In this document: positions 32,819-40,774 of the stretch, piece after piece
How the letters are laid out: each line of letters starts with the position of its first letter
Position numbering within the stretch: the stretch's first letter is position 1
Assembly (NCBI RefSeq): GCF_024362405.1
Contig: NZ_CP101454.1
Coordinates: forward strand, 2,728,001 to 2,792,000
DNA length: 64,000 nt
Direction: 5' to 3'
Source of the DNA: Halorarius litoreus
GTDB taxonomy: Archaea > Halobacteriota > Halobacteria > Halobacteriales > Haloarculaceae
Made by a program: the position numbers and the translations under genes
The notes under the pieces: generated by a model
The model's input: only the letters and a program-made list of their open reading frames with translations
What the model was told of the DNA's origin: nothing
The model's database searches: none

Positions 32819-32828
32819 CTTTATATTC
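32819..32828 (+). promoter_or_regulatory. TATA box for the substrate-binding protein gene
   Basis: CTTTATATTC, about 30 nt before the ATG at 32853; a strong element consistent with abundant binding protein. Confidence 0.6.
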
Positions 32829-32852
32829 GCTGGTGCTAAATCGGCGTTTGGT

Positions 32853-34193
32853 ATGTCAGATAGACTCAACCGGCGGACGATGCTCAAGGGCATGGGCGTC
32901 GCCGGGATGGCTGGACTTGCGGGCTGTACCGGAAACGGCGGCGATGACACCGACACCCCGACCGACGAGCCGAGCGACGGCGGCGACGGTGGCGGCGGCG
33001 ACGGTGGCGGTGGCGATGGTGGCGGCGGCGACGGTGGCGACGGCGGCTCGATGTCGTTCGAGGCCAAGGTCGGCGTCCTGATGCCGGAGACGGGCGACCT
33101 CGGTTCGCTGGGGACGCTCATCCGCGACGGTGCACTGCTGGCGGCGACGCAGATCAACGACGCCGGCGGTCCCGTAACCGTCGACACGCAGGTCGAGGAC
33201 ACGCAGACGGACCCGCAGGCCGGTATCTCGGGCGCAGAGGCGCTCGTCAACTCGGGCTATCCGGGCGTCGTCGGCCCCGCCGCGTCGAACGTCAATCTCC
33301 CCGTCTGTCAGGAAGTGTTCATCCCGAACGCGACGGTCGGGATGTCCCCGTCCTCGACGGCTCCGGCCGTCACGGACCTCGACGACAACGACTTCGTCTA
33401 CCGGACGTGTCCGTCCGACACGCTTCAGGGGCCGGTCATGGCGCAGGTCGCCACCGAGAACCTCGGTGCGTCGACCGCGGGCGTGCTGTTCCTCAACGAC
33501 GCCTACGGACAGGCGCTGAAGGACGCGTTCGTCAGCGGCTTCAAGGACCGCGACGGACAGGTCGTCAACGAGGTCTCGTTCGAGCCGGGGCAGGCGTCCT
33601 ACTCGAGCCAGTGGTCCGAGGTGCTGAACGACAACCCCGGCGTCGTTGCCGTCATCGGCTTCCCGGAGTCGGGTATCCAGATCTTCCGTGACTACTACGG
33701 CGAGTTCGCCAGCGACAACGACGCGGACATCCTCGTCACGGACGGCCTCATCGACGACGACCTCCCGGACGAGGTCGACAACGACATGGCCAACGTCACG
33801 GGGACGGCCCCGGCGACGGCCGGTCCCGGTGCGGAGTTCTTCAACAACGCCTACCAGGAGGAGTACGACACCAGCCCCGGCCCGTTCAACGCGCAGGCGT
33901 ACGACGCGATGGCGATCCTAGCGCTCGCGGCGGTCGCCGCCGGCGAGAACGACGGGACGGCCGTCCGCGACAACATCCGCGCGGTCGCCAACCCCGACGG
34001 GACGGAGGTCACGCCGGAGAACCTCGCAGAGGGGGCCGAGATGGTGCTCAACGGCGAGGACGTCAACTACCAGGGCGCGTCGGGTGTCGTCACCTTCGAC
34101 GACAACGGCGACCTGGAGGCGGCGACCTACGACGTCTTCGAGGTCCAGAACCGCGAGTTCGAGGCCGTCGACCAGATCCTCTTCGAGAACTAA
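32853..34193 (+). CDS. Branched-chain amino-acid type ABC substrate-binding lipoprotein
   Basis: A 446-residue type I periplasmic-binding lipoprotein. The signal NRRTMLKGMGVAGMAGLAGC has a Tat motif and lipobox cysteine at C25. A Gly/Asp repeat linker (GDGGGG units, residues 45-67) leads to the Leu/Ile/Val-binding fold: KVGVLMPETGDLGSLGTLIRDGALLAATQIN and VVGPAASNVNLPV. Ligand could be branched-chain amino acids, amides or urea. The matching permease/ATPase operon is convergent, ending 55 nt away, so the two parts have separate promoters. Confidence 0.92.
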   Translation: MSDRLNRRTMLKGMGVAGMAGLAGCTGNGGDDTDTPTDEPSDGGDGGGGDGGGGDGGGGDGGDGGSMSFEAKVGVLMPETGDLGSLGTLIRDGALLAATQINDAGGPVTVDTQVEDTQTDPQAGISGAEALVNSGYPGVVGPAASNVNLPVCQEVFIPNATVGMSPSSTAPAVTDLDDNDFVYRTCPSDTLQGPVMAQVATENLGASTAGVLFLNDAYGQALKDAFVSGFKDRDGQVVNEVSFEPGQASYSSQWSEVLNDNPGVVAVIGFPESGIQIFRDYYGEFASDNDADILVTDGLIDDDLPDEVDNDMANVTGTAPATAGPGAEFFNNAYQEEYDTSPGPFNAQAYDAMAILALAAVAAGENDGTAVRDNIRAVANPDGTEVTPENLAEGAEMVLNGEDVNYQGASGVVTFDDNGDLEAATYDVFEVQNREFEAVDQILFEN

Positions 34194-34248
34194 CTCTCGA
34201 CGCTCGCGTTCTTTCGACCGCCGCAGAAACGTGGAGTCGGGCGACCGT

Positions 34249-35025
34249 CTATCCGCCGAGGAAGTCCTGACGGACCTGCTCGTCGTTGAGCAGGGTGTCG
34301 CCGGTGTCGGTGTAGCGGTTCTTCCCGTCGACGAGGACGTAGCCGCGGTCACAGCGCCGGAGCGCCTGCTTGGCGTTCTGTTCGACCATCAGGACGGCGG
34401 TGCCGCCGTCGTTGATGCGGTCGATGCGGTCGAACATTTCCTGGACGAGGTCGGGTGCGAGCCCCGCAGAGGGCTCGTCGAGCAGCAGCAGGTCGGGGTC
34501 GAGCATGAGCGCCCGGCCCATCGCGACCATCTGCCGCTGGCCGCCCGAGAGCGTTCCGGCCGCTTGCGTCGACCGCTCTTCGAGGATGGGGAACCGGTCG
34601 TACACCGCCTGAATCTGGTCCTCCGGGACGCTGTCGAGGATGTACGCGCCCATCTCGAGGTTCTCGCGGACGGTGAGCCCGCCGAACACGTTCTCGTTCT
34701 GCGGGACGTAGCCGATGCCCCGGTGGATGATCTTCTCGGGGGGCAGCGTCTGGATCTCCTCGTCGTTGAACGTCACGGTGCCGCCCATGTACGTCGTCAG
34801 GCCGAACACCGACTTCATGAGCGTCGACTTACCGGCGCCGTTCGGGCCGACGATGGTGACGTACTCGCCGTCGTCGACGTCGAGGTCGACGCCCGTGAGG
34901 ATCTGGAGGTCCCCGTAGCCAGCGTCGAGGTCACGCACCTCCAGCAGGCTGTCGCCCTCGGTCGTGTGGACGTCCGAGATGGCGCGGCGCTGCGTCTCCT
35001 CGGGCTCCTCGGTGGACGAGCTCAT
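34249..35025 (-). CDS. livF: ABC transporter ATP-binding protein LivF
   Basis: A 258-residue ATPase of the branched-chain amino-acid transporter. Walker A GPNGAGKST, Q-loop YVPQNENVFGGLTV, signature LSGGQRQM and Walker B LLLLDEPSAGLAP are all intact. The N-terminal ~20 residues are an acidic extension. It overlaps the livG stop by 4 nt and is the last gene of the livHMGF operon. ATP hydrolysis with LivG drives import of the bound solute. Confidence 0.95.
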   Translation of the reverse strand: MSSSTEEPEETQRRAISDVHTTEGDSLLEVRDLDAGYGDLQILTGVDLDVDDGEYVTIVGPNGAGKSTLMKSVFGLTTYMGGTVTFNDEEIQTLPPEKIIHRGIGYVPQNENVFGGLTVRENLEMGAYILDSVPEDQIQAVYDRFPILEERSTQAAGTLSGGQRQMVAMGRALMLDPDLLLLDEPSAGLAPDLVQEMFDRIDRINDGGTAVLMVEQNAKQALRRCDRGYVLVDGKNRYTDTGDTLLNDEQVRQDFLGG

Positions 35026-35882
35026 ATGTCCTCCCCGAGGTACGCCTCGATGACCTGGTCGTTGTTGCGGATGGCGTCGGCGTCACCCTCCGCGAGGACG
35101 TTACCCTGGTGCATGACGATGATGTGTTCACAGTTGTTCATGATGACCTCCATGTCGTGTTCGACGAGCAGGAACGTGTAGCCCTGTTCGCGCAGCTCGT
35201 GGATGCGCTCGAGGAGCTTGTCCTCCAGCGTCGGGTTGACGCCGGCGAGCGGCTCGTCGAGCAGCACCATCTCGGGATCCGTCATCAGCGCGCGCGCCAT
35301 CTCCAGCAGCTTCCGCTGCCCGCCGGAGAGGGTGCCCGCGTACTCCTCGGCGAGGTGGTCGATCTCGAAGAACTCGAGCGTCTCCCAGACCGCCTCGCGG
35401 AGCTCTTCCTCCTGCTGGACGACGCCCTGTCGCGCGCCCGGCGTGACCGACCGCCAGACCGACTCGCCGAGCTGATTCTTCGGCGCGAGCATCATGTTCT
35501 CGAGGACGGTCATCTCCTCGAGTTCGCGGGCGATCTGGAACGTCCGCACGAGCCCCATCTGGGCGATCTGGTACGGCTCTTTGCCGACGAGTTCCTCGCC
35601 GTGGAACCGGATGGTGCCCGCGTCGGGTTCGTGGACGCCCGTGATGCAGTTGAACATCGTCGACTTCCCGGCACCGTTCGGCCCGATGAGACCTGTGATG
35701 GAGCCCTCCTCGACGGAGAAGCTCGCGCCGTCGAGCGCGGTGATGCCGCCGAACCGCTTGACGACGCCCTCGACGCGCAGCGGGAGGCCGGGCGGCGTCT
35801 CCTGTGCCGCCTTCTCCGCCGGCGAGTCGTCGGTCGCCGCCAGCTCTTCGGGGTCGGTCCCCTCGGGTGCGGCGTCACTCAT
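35022..35882 (-). CDS. livG: ABC transporter ATP-binding protein LivG
   Basis: A 286-residue ATPase with Walker A GPNGAGKST, signature LSGGQRKL and Walker B MVLLDEPLAGVNP; the long insertion between Q-loop and signature (MLAPKNQLGESVWRSVTPGARQG) is typical of LivG. An acidic N-terminal extension of about 40 residues precedes the domain. ATG at 35882 overlaps the livM stop by 8 nt, and its own stop overlaps livF. It pairs with LivF under the LivHM membrane channel. Confidence 0.95.
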   Translation of the reverse strand: MSDAAPEGTDPEELAATDDSPAEKAAQETPPGLPLRVEGVVKRFGGITALDGASFSVEEGSITGLIGPNGAGKSTMFNCITGVHEPDAGTIRFHGEELVGKEPYQIAQMGLVRTFQIARELEEMTVLENMMLAPKNQLGESVWRSVTPGARQGVVQQEEELREAVWETLEFFEIDHLAEEYAGTLSGGQRKLLEMARALMTDPEMVLLDEPLAGVNPTLEDKLLERIHELREQGYTFLLVEHDMEVIMNNCEHIIVMHQGNVLAEGDADAIRNNDQVIEAYLGEDI

Positions 35883-37281
35883 TGCCCTCACCTCCACTCT
35901 CGCCGCCATCCGCAGCGGCCGCCTTCGACGTTCGCTTGGAGAGGTCGACCGCAGCGGCCTCCTCGACGCGGTGACCGAGCAGTCCCTCGGGGCGGCGCTG
36001 CATCAGGATGACGAGCACGACCCCGAGCAAGACGAACTGGAGGGCGGCGATGCGGGTGTCGGTCGCGTAGACGACGAGCGGGACGATGTCGCCGTTAACG
36101 AGCGCGCCGAGCGCGTCGGCGATGGTGTTCGGGTTCACGTCGGTCGTGAACTGGCCGCGGATGAAGCCACCGAGGCGCCGCGGCCCCTCGAACAGCAGCC
36201 CGGCGAACACGATGGCACCGAGGACGCTGCCGGTGTTCGAGCCGGCGCCGCCGACCATCATCGCGACGAAGATGTAGAAGGTGATGACGGGCAGGAACTG
36301 CGGCGTCGGCGAGAAGCTCCCCTGGCTCCCCTGCCAGAGGATGCCGCCGAGGCCCATCAGCGCACAGCCGATCATGAACACCTTGATCTTCACGAGGTTG
36401 ACGTTCTTGCCGAGCGAGTTGGCGACGAGTTCGTCCTCGCGGATGGCCTTCAGCACGCGACCGAACGGCGAGTTGCCGATGCGGCGCAGCAGCCAGTAGA
36501 ACGCGAGCACGAACACCGCGAGCAATACGACGTACGCCCAGCTGATGACGACCGACTGTCTGATGCCGCCCCCGACACCGAGAATCGAGAGGTTGTCGGT
36601 GATGGCGAAGATGGCCTGCCCGAGCGGGGTCAACCCCTCGCCCCGGCTGCCGCTGATGTAGAACAGTTCGCGGACCGGCGAATCGACGCCGGGGTCGAGC
36701 CGGATACCGCTCCCGCCGCCGGTCCCGAAGCCGAACGTCTCGCGAAGGAAGGTGTCGAAGACGCTCGACTGGATCGTGAGCCGGATGATCTCCGAGAGAC
36801 CGAGCGTGACGATGGCGAAGTAGTCGGCCCTGAGTCGCAACGCGGGGAGTGCCGCGACCAGCCCGAAGACGGATGCCACGAGCATCCCCAGGACAATGCC
36901 CACTGGAATCGGGAGTCCGAGGCCCGCGGGTGCCGTCGAGATGGTCGGTTCGACCGGGCGCGTGGCGATGGCGTAGGTGTACGCCCCGACGGCCATGAAG
37001 CCGGCGACACCGATGTTGAACAGGCCGGTGTACCCCCAGTGGAGGTTCAACGCGAGCACGAGCAGCGCGTAGACGGCCGCGAAGAACGTCACCAGCCGCA
37101 GGGTGTTGGCGATGGAGTTGAGCCGCGAACTCGGGTTCTGGTTCCACACCAGCGCGATGAACAGCACGTACACCAGCAGCAGGAGGACCGCGACCTTGAG
37201 CGCGTCGTGGCGCTCGATGGCGTCGCGGACGGGCTGGGTGACCGACGCGATGCGGTCACCGACGCCCTGTGCGCCACTCAT
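35875..37281 (-). CDS. livM: ABC transporter permease LivM
   Basis: A 468-residue permease with about ten membrane helices. Family features are LALNLHWGYTGLFNIGVAGFMAVGAYTYA, the EAA-like loop GRVLKAIREDELVANSLGKNV and LGAIVFAGLLFEG. A longer than usual extracellular segment lies around residues 170-225 (GTGGGSGIRLDPGVDSP). The C-terminal Lys/Glu/Gly-rich tail is cytosolic. ATG at 37281 overlaps the livH stop (ATGA). Confidence 0.94.
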   Translation of the reverse strand: MSGAQGVGDRIASVTQPVRDAIERHDALKVAVLLLLVYVLFIALVWNQNPSSRLNSIANTLRLVTFFAAVYALLVLALNLHWGYTGLFNIGVAGFMAVGAYTYAIATRPVEPTISTAPAGLGLPIPVGIVLGMLVASVFGLVAALPALRLRADYFAIVTLGLSEIIRLTIQSSVFDTFLRETFGFGTGGGSGIRLDPGVDSPVRELFYISGSRGEGLTPLGQAIFAITDNLSILGVGGGIRQSVVISWAYVVLLAVFVLAFYWLLRRIGNSPFGRVLKAIREDELVANSLGKNVNLVKIKVFMIGCALMGLGGILWQGSQGSFSPTPQFLPVITFYIFVAMMVGGAGSNTGSVLGAIVFAGLLFEGPRRLGGFIRGQFTTDVNPNTIADALGALVNGDIVPLVVYATDTRIAALQFVLLGVVLVILMQRRPEGLLGHRVEEAAAVDLSKRTSKAAAADGGESGGEGNE

Positions 37282-38402
37282 GCCGTCGTCACCCCGCTGA
37301 AGAGGCCCTGTGGACGGTAGAGCAGCGCGAGGATCATCACGACGAACGCGGCGGCCTCGTTGAAGTCCGCCGGAATCCACACCGTCGAGACGGCGAACAC
37401 GAGCCCGATGACCAGCCCGCCGATGATGGCGCCGTAGATGGAGCCGATGCCGCCGAGGATGACCGCGGCGAAGATGAGCAACAGGAGCTGCCAGCCGAAG
37501 TCGAACGCGATGGCGCCCTGGAACATCACGGTGAGGTAGCCGGCTGCGCCGGCCATCCCGCCGCCGAGCAGCCACGTCGCGGTGACGATGCGCTCGGTCG
37601 GAATGCCCGTCACGAGCGCGAGGTCCTTGTTGTCGGCCATCGCGCGCATCGCGGTGCCGAGCTTCGTCCGCTGGAGCAGCAGGTGCATCCCGAGCATGAG
37701 CAGCAGCGCCGCGGCGACGACGGTGACCTGGTGGGCAGTCACGACGAACAGGCCGCCGACGCTGAAGGAGGCGCCCTCGACGCTGGCGGTGACACCGCGG
37801 TTCCGGATGCCGTAGAAGAACACGATGATGTACCGGAGCGCGAGTGCGACCCCGACGGAGGCGATGAGCAGCGAGATGCCGCTGCGGTTACGCATGGGCT
37901 TGTAGACGATGCGGTCGATGCCGACCGACAGCACCCCCGAGCCAACTGCCGCGAAGACGAGCCCGATGAGGATTGCGACGGGCGTCGTCAGCACGTGTGC
38001 GCCGATCTCTCCGGGAGTGGCCGAGCCGCCCGCCCGAACCAGCAGGAGTTCGGCCGCCGGAACGCTCCCGAACGCGGCGATGAGGTAGGCGACGCCCCAG
38101 CCGGAGAAGCCCCCGAACGAGAGGAGGTCTCCGTGTGCGAAGTTCGCGAAGTTGAGAATGCTGTACGTCATCGACAGGCCGAGCCCACCGAGGCCCAACA
38201 CGAGCCCGATGACGATGCCCGTCCAGATGTTCGACAGCAGCCGGCCGAACCCGAGTTGGCCGCCGAGGCCACCCGCACTGACGCCCGCGAGCTTCATCGC
38301 GAGGTCTACAAGCAGGAGCACGCCGACGAACCCGACGATCAGGGTGCCGAGCCGGCCACGGAGGCTGTTTTGCCCCCGTACGAGAGTGTTAGTCACGCCC
38401 AT
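37278..38402 (-). CDS. livH: ABC transporter permease LivH
   Basis: A 374-residue permease with eight to ten helices. Features include LSMTYSILNFANFAHGDLLSFGGFSGW, DRIVYKPMRNRSGISLLIASVGVALALRY and the EAA-type loop GTAMRAMADNKDLALVTGI. It is the first gene of the operon; ATG at 38402 is preferred over the TTG at 38411. A TATA-like element on the minus strand lies at 38438-38447. Confidence 0.94.
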   Translation of the reverse strand: MGVTNTLVRGQNSLRGRLGTLIVGFVGVLLLVDLAMKLAGVSAGGLGGQLGFGRLLSNIWTGIVIGLVLGLGGLGLSMTYSILNFANFAHGDLLSFGGFSGWGVAYLIAAFGSVPAAELLLVRAGGSATPGEIGAHVLTTPVAILIGLVFAAVGSGVLSVGIDRIVYKPMRNRSGISLLIASVGVALALRYIIVFFYGIRNRGVTASVEGASFSVGGLFVVTAHQVTVVAAALLLMLGMHLLLQRTKLGTAMRAMADNKDLALVTGIPTERIVTATWLLGGGMAGAAGYLTVMFQGAIAFDFGWQLLLLIFAAVILGGIGSIYGAIIGGLVIGLVFAVSTVWIPADFNEAAAFVVMILALLYRPQGLFSGVTTA

Positions 38403-38437
38403 GTGTTGCAATCACGGAAAACAGTCGGACCCGGCTA

Positions 38438-38447
38438 GTAAATAAGC
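38438..38447 (-). promoter_or_regulatory. TATA-like box for the livHMGF operon
   Basis: Read on the minus strand this is GCTTATTTAC, about 40 nt before the livH ATG, so a short leader of roughly 10-15 nt is expected. The gap 38403-38552 also holds the promoter of pgk. Confidence 0.45.
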
Positions 38448-38552
38448 CTTCGTTAGTGGGGAGAGGGGCTGTACCACTGCCATCCGGTTGACAGGTGGGC
38501 GAGTGCTGCCCGGAACGGAAAGGCATTTGCTCGGGCCGTGATACCCGCGAGT

Positions 38553-39737
38553 ATGATACGGACACTCGACGACCTCGATGCCAGCGGGGCGGCACTCGGG
38601 GTTCGGGTGGACATCAACAGCCCGCTGTCCGACGGTGGGCTCGCTGACGATGCCCGCCTTCGCGCGCACGTCGACACCCTCTCTGAACTCCTCGACCGTG
38701 ACGCCCGTGTCGCCATCCTCGCCCATCAGGGTCGCCCCGGTGGCAGCGAGTTCTCGACGCTCTCGGCGCACGCCGACCGGCTCGACGAACTGCTCGACGG
38801 TCCCGTCGGCTACTGTGACGGGACGTTCTCCAGCGACGCGCGTGCAGCCGTCGAGGCGCTCGACGACGGTGAGGCCGTCCTCCTCGAGAACACCCGCTTC
38901 TACAGCGAGGAGTACATGGAGTGGGGCCCCGAGGAGGCGGGCCAGACCCACCTCGTCTCGAAACTCTCGGGAGTGCTCGACGCGTTCGTCAACGACGCGT
39001 TCGCCGCCGCCCACCGCTCGCAGCCGTCGCTCGTGGGGTTCCCCCAGCAGCTCCCGAGCTACGCCGGTCGGGTCATGGAGCAGGAACTCGACGTACTCGG
39101 GAACGTCTCGGAGTCGCCCGAGCCGCGGACGTACGTCCTCGGGGGCGCGAAGGTGGTCGACTCCATCGACGTGGCCCGCTCGGTCCTCGAACGCGGACTC
39201 GCGGACGCGGTGCTCACCTCGGGCATCGTCGGCAACGCGTTCCTCCTCGCCGACGGCATCACCCTCGGCGCCGCCTCGGCCCAGGTCGTCAACGAGCGGT
39301 CCTCGGAGGCGGTGAAGGACGCCGGCGAACTGCTCGACGACTACGGGCACCGCATCTACCTGCCGCGTGACGTCGCCATCGAGCGCGACGGCGAGCGGGT
39401 CGAGGTCGACGTGAGCGACCTCCCGGTCGACGCGCCCGCGATGGACGTGGGTTCGCGCACGGTCGCGGCGTACGCCGACGTGCTCGAGGACTCCGGCACC
39501 GCGATTCTCAACGGCCCGGCGGGCGTGTTCGAGGACCCGCTGTTCGAATATGGCACGCGTGAACTGTACGAGGCGGCGGCCCGCGCCGAGCAGAGCATCG
39601 TCGGCGGTGGTGACACCGCGGCGGCGCTTCGCCGCCTCGGCATCAGTGGGTTCTCCCACGTTTCGACCGGGGGTGGAGCCGCGCTGCGGATGCTGACCGG
39701 CGAGCGGCTTCCGGCCGTCGACGCGCTCGATCAGTGA
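38553..39737 (+). CDS. pgk: Phosphoglycerate kinase
   Basis: A 394-residue glycolytic/gluconeogenic kinase converting 1,3-bisphosphoglycerate and ADP to 3-phosphoglycerate and ATP. The substrate site has VRVDINSPL and AHQGRPGG; the hinge has YVLGGAKVVDS; the nucleotide site has NGPAGVFEDPLFEYGT and IVGGGDTAAAL, followed by STGGGAALRMLTGE. Asn is replaced by Ile-Asn in the first motif (usual VDxNVP). ATG 38553 is chosen; the in-frame GTG 38538 would add five residues. The next gene overlaps its stop. Confidence 0.96.
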   Translation: MIRTLDDLDASGAALGVRVDINSPLSDGGLADDARLRAHVDTLSELLDRDARVAILAHQGRPGGSEFSTLSAHADRLDELLDGPVGYCDGTFSSDARAAVEALDDGEAVLLENTRFYSEEYMEWGPEEAGQTHLVSKLSGVLDAFVNDAFAAAHRSQPSLVGFPQQLPSYAGRVMEQELDVLGNVSESPEPRTYVLGGAKVVDSIDVARSVLERGLADAVLTSGIVGNAFLLADGITLGAASAQVVNERSSEAVKDAGELLDDYGHRIYLPRDVAIERDGERVEVDVSDLPVDAPAMDVGSRTVAAYADVLEDSGTAILNGPAGVFEDPLFEYGTRELYEAAARAEQSIVGGGDTAAALRRLGISGFSHVSTGGGAALRMLTGERLPAVDALDQ

Positions 39738-40204
39738 ACATCGAGTCGCCAGGTATCGAATCCGCGGACGAACTGACGGACCTCTGGGTCGACCTCGCGG
39801 ACGACCAGCGGGCGTACGGGTCGCACTTGCTCGTCGAGGAGAATCGCACGCAAGCGAGGGAGTCGCTGTTGCGCCACGCGCTCACCGGCTGTCTGCTTGT
39901 CGCCCGCGACGACGGCGACCTCGTTGGGTTCGTGAGCTTCTATCCCGAGGGTGGGAGCTTCGAACAGGACGTCCAGCGGGGGATCATTGAGAACATCTAC
40001 GTCGTCCCCGAGCGCCGCGGCGAGGGTATCGGCTCGGAGCTGCTGGCGGCGGCAGAGGCGCGGCTGGTGGACGACGGCGCAGAGGTGCTGGCGCTGGAAG
40101 CCATGGCGGCCAACGAGGACGCGCTTCGGTTCTATCGGCGACACGGCTACGCCGAACACCGAGTGGAACTCGAACGCGAAACCGATACAAAGGATGGGGA
40201 ATAA
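39734..40204 (+). CDS. GNAT family N-acetyltransferase
   Basis: A 156-residue acetyltransferase. The acetyl-CoA loop is VVPERRGEGIGSELL, preceded by GFVSFYPEGG and followed by MAANEDALRFYRRHGY, the common C-terminal GNAT ending. GTG at 39734 overlaps the pgk stop by 4 nt, so it is co-translated with pgk; whether it acetylates a metabolic enzyme is speculation. Acceptor unknown. Confidence 0.9.
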   Translation: MNIESPGIESADELTDLWVDLADDQRAYGSHLLVEENRTQARESLLRHALTGCLLVARDDGDLVGFVSFYPEGGSFEQDVQRGIIENIYVVPERRGEGIGSELLAAAEARLVDDGAEVLALEAMAANEDALRFYRRHGYAEHRVELERETDTKDGE

Positions 40205-40215
40205 CCGTCGAGTGC

Positions 40216-40289
40216 GCTGCGGGAGCTTGGGTGGTTCAAGTGCTCGACTTGTAATCGAGAATTCGTGGGTTCAAATCCCACCCGCAGCT
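40216..40289 (+). tRNA. tRNA-Thr (anticodon TGT)
   Basis: A 74-nt cloverleaf: acceptor stem 40216-40222 with 40282-40288 (7 pairs) and discriminator T, D-stem GCTT/AAGT, anticodon stem CTCGA/TCGAG with loop CTTGTAA (anticodon TGT, reading ACA), and T-stem GTGGG/CCCAC with loop TTCAAAT. No intron, and CCA is not encoded. It lies 11 nt after the acetyltransferase stop. Confidence 0.95.
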
Positions 40290-40400
40290 CTTCTGCGAAC
40301 GAAGTGAGCAGAGAGCAAGGCGTGGGATTTGAATCAGGGAGCGAGCGACGCGAGCGACCGTGGTTCAAATCCCACCCGCAGCTTAGCGAGGTGCGACCGA
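40290..40400. repeat. Duplicated and inverted tRNA-Thr 3' fragments
   Basis: The last 22 bases of the tRNA (40268-40289: T-arm and acceptor) recur exactly at 40362-40383. Between them, 40322-40333 is the reverse complement of the T-arm core and can pair with 40365-40376 as a 12-bp stem. The rest consists of GAACGAAGTGAGCAG and GGGAGCGAGCGACGCGAGCG words. This resembles attachment-site debris left by integration at a tRNA gene, or a haloarchaeal palindromic element. Confidence 0.75.
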
Positions 40401-40533
40401 AGGGAGCACCTCGGACAGCTGAACGAACGTACTTGCGCGAGCGGACACTGTGTCTGTCGCGATTCCCATGTCAGACCCCCACACAGCGGATGGGATAGAC
40501 AGTTTCTTGTCTCGGAGTGCGTGACACTCGACT

Positions 40534-40674
40534 ATGTCACAGACTGCAGCGATCGTCCTCATCGGCGTCACCGTGCTCTGTCTCCTGCTCGTCACCATCG
40601 GTGGAATCCACTACCTCAGCGACGTGCTGGGCGGCGAGGACGAGCACGACGACCACGGCGGCGCGGCGCACTGA
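40534..40674 (+). CDS. Small single-helix protein with His/Asp-rich tail
   Basis: A 46-residue protein, MSQTAAIVLIGVTVLCLLLV at the start, one membrane helix (5-26), then a soluble tail rich in His, Asp and Gly (EDEHDDHGGAAH) that could bind divalent metal. Codon use is normal. It lies alone between the tRNA repeats and the helicase gene (convergent). No family recognised. Confidence 0.6.
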   Translation: MSQTAAIVLIGVTVLCLLLVTIGGIHYLSDVLGGEDEHDDHGGAAH

Positions 40675-40774
40675 GCGCGCTCGCAGACACTTCTCTCAAC
40701 AGAAAACCGACACTCGGTACCGTGGGCTTGCGGCCAGGAGGGCCATGGCAGTACCCGGTGGCCGGCAGGCGCCG

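Noticed and set aside
32976..33047. GGC/GAC-rich short repeats, first considered as a CRISPR-like or microsatellite array
   Set aside because: They encode the Gly/Asp linker after the lipoprotein signal of the binding protein, in frame and with no spacers.
35494..37320. 608-codon plus-strand open frame opposite livG and livM
   Set aside because: It is the antisense shadow of two certain ABC transporter genes; its translation is rich in Arg, Glu and His with no domain.
40362..40383. Possible second tRNA
   Set aside because: Only the T-arm and 3' acceptor half are present; no D-arm or anticodon arm can be formed.
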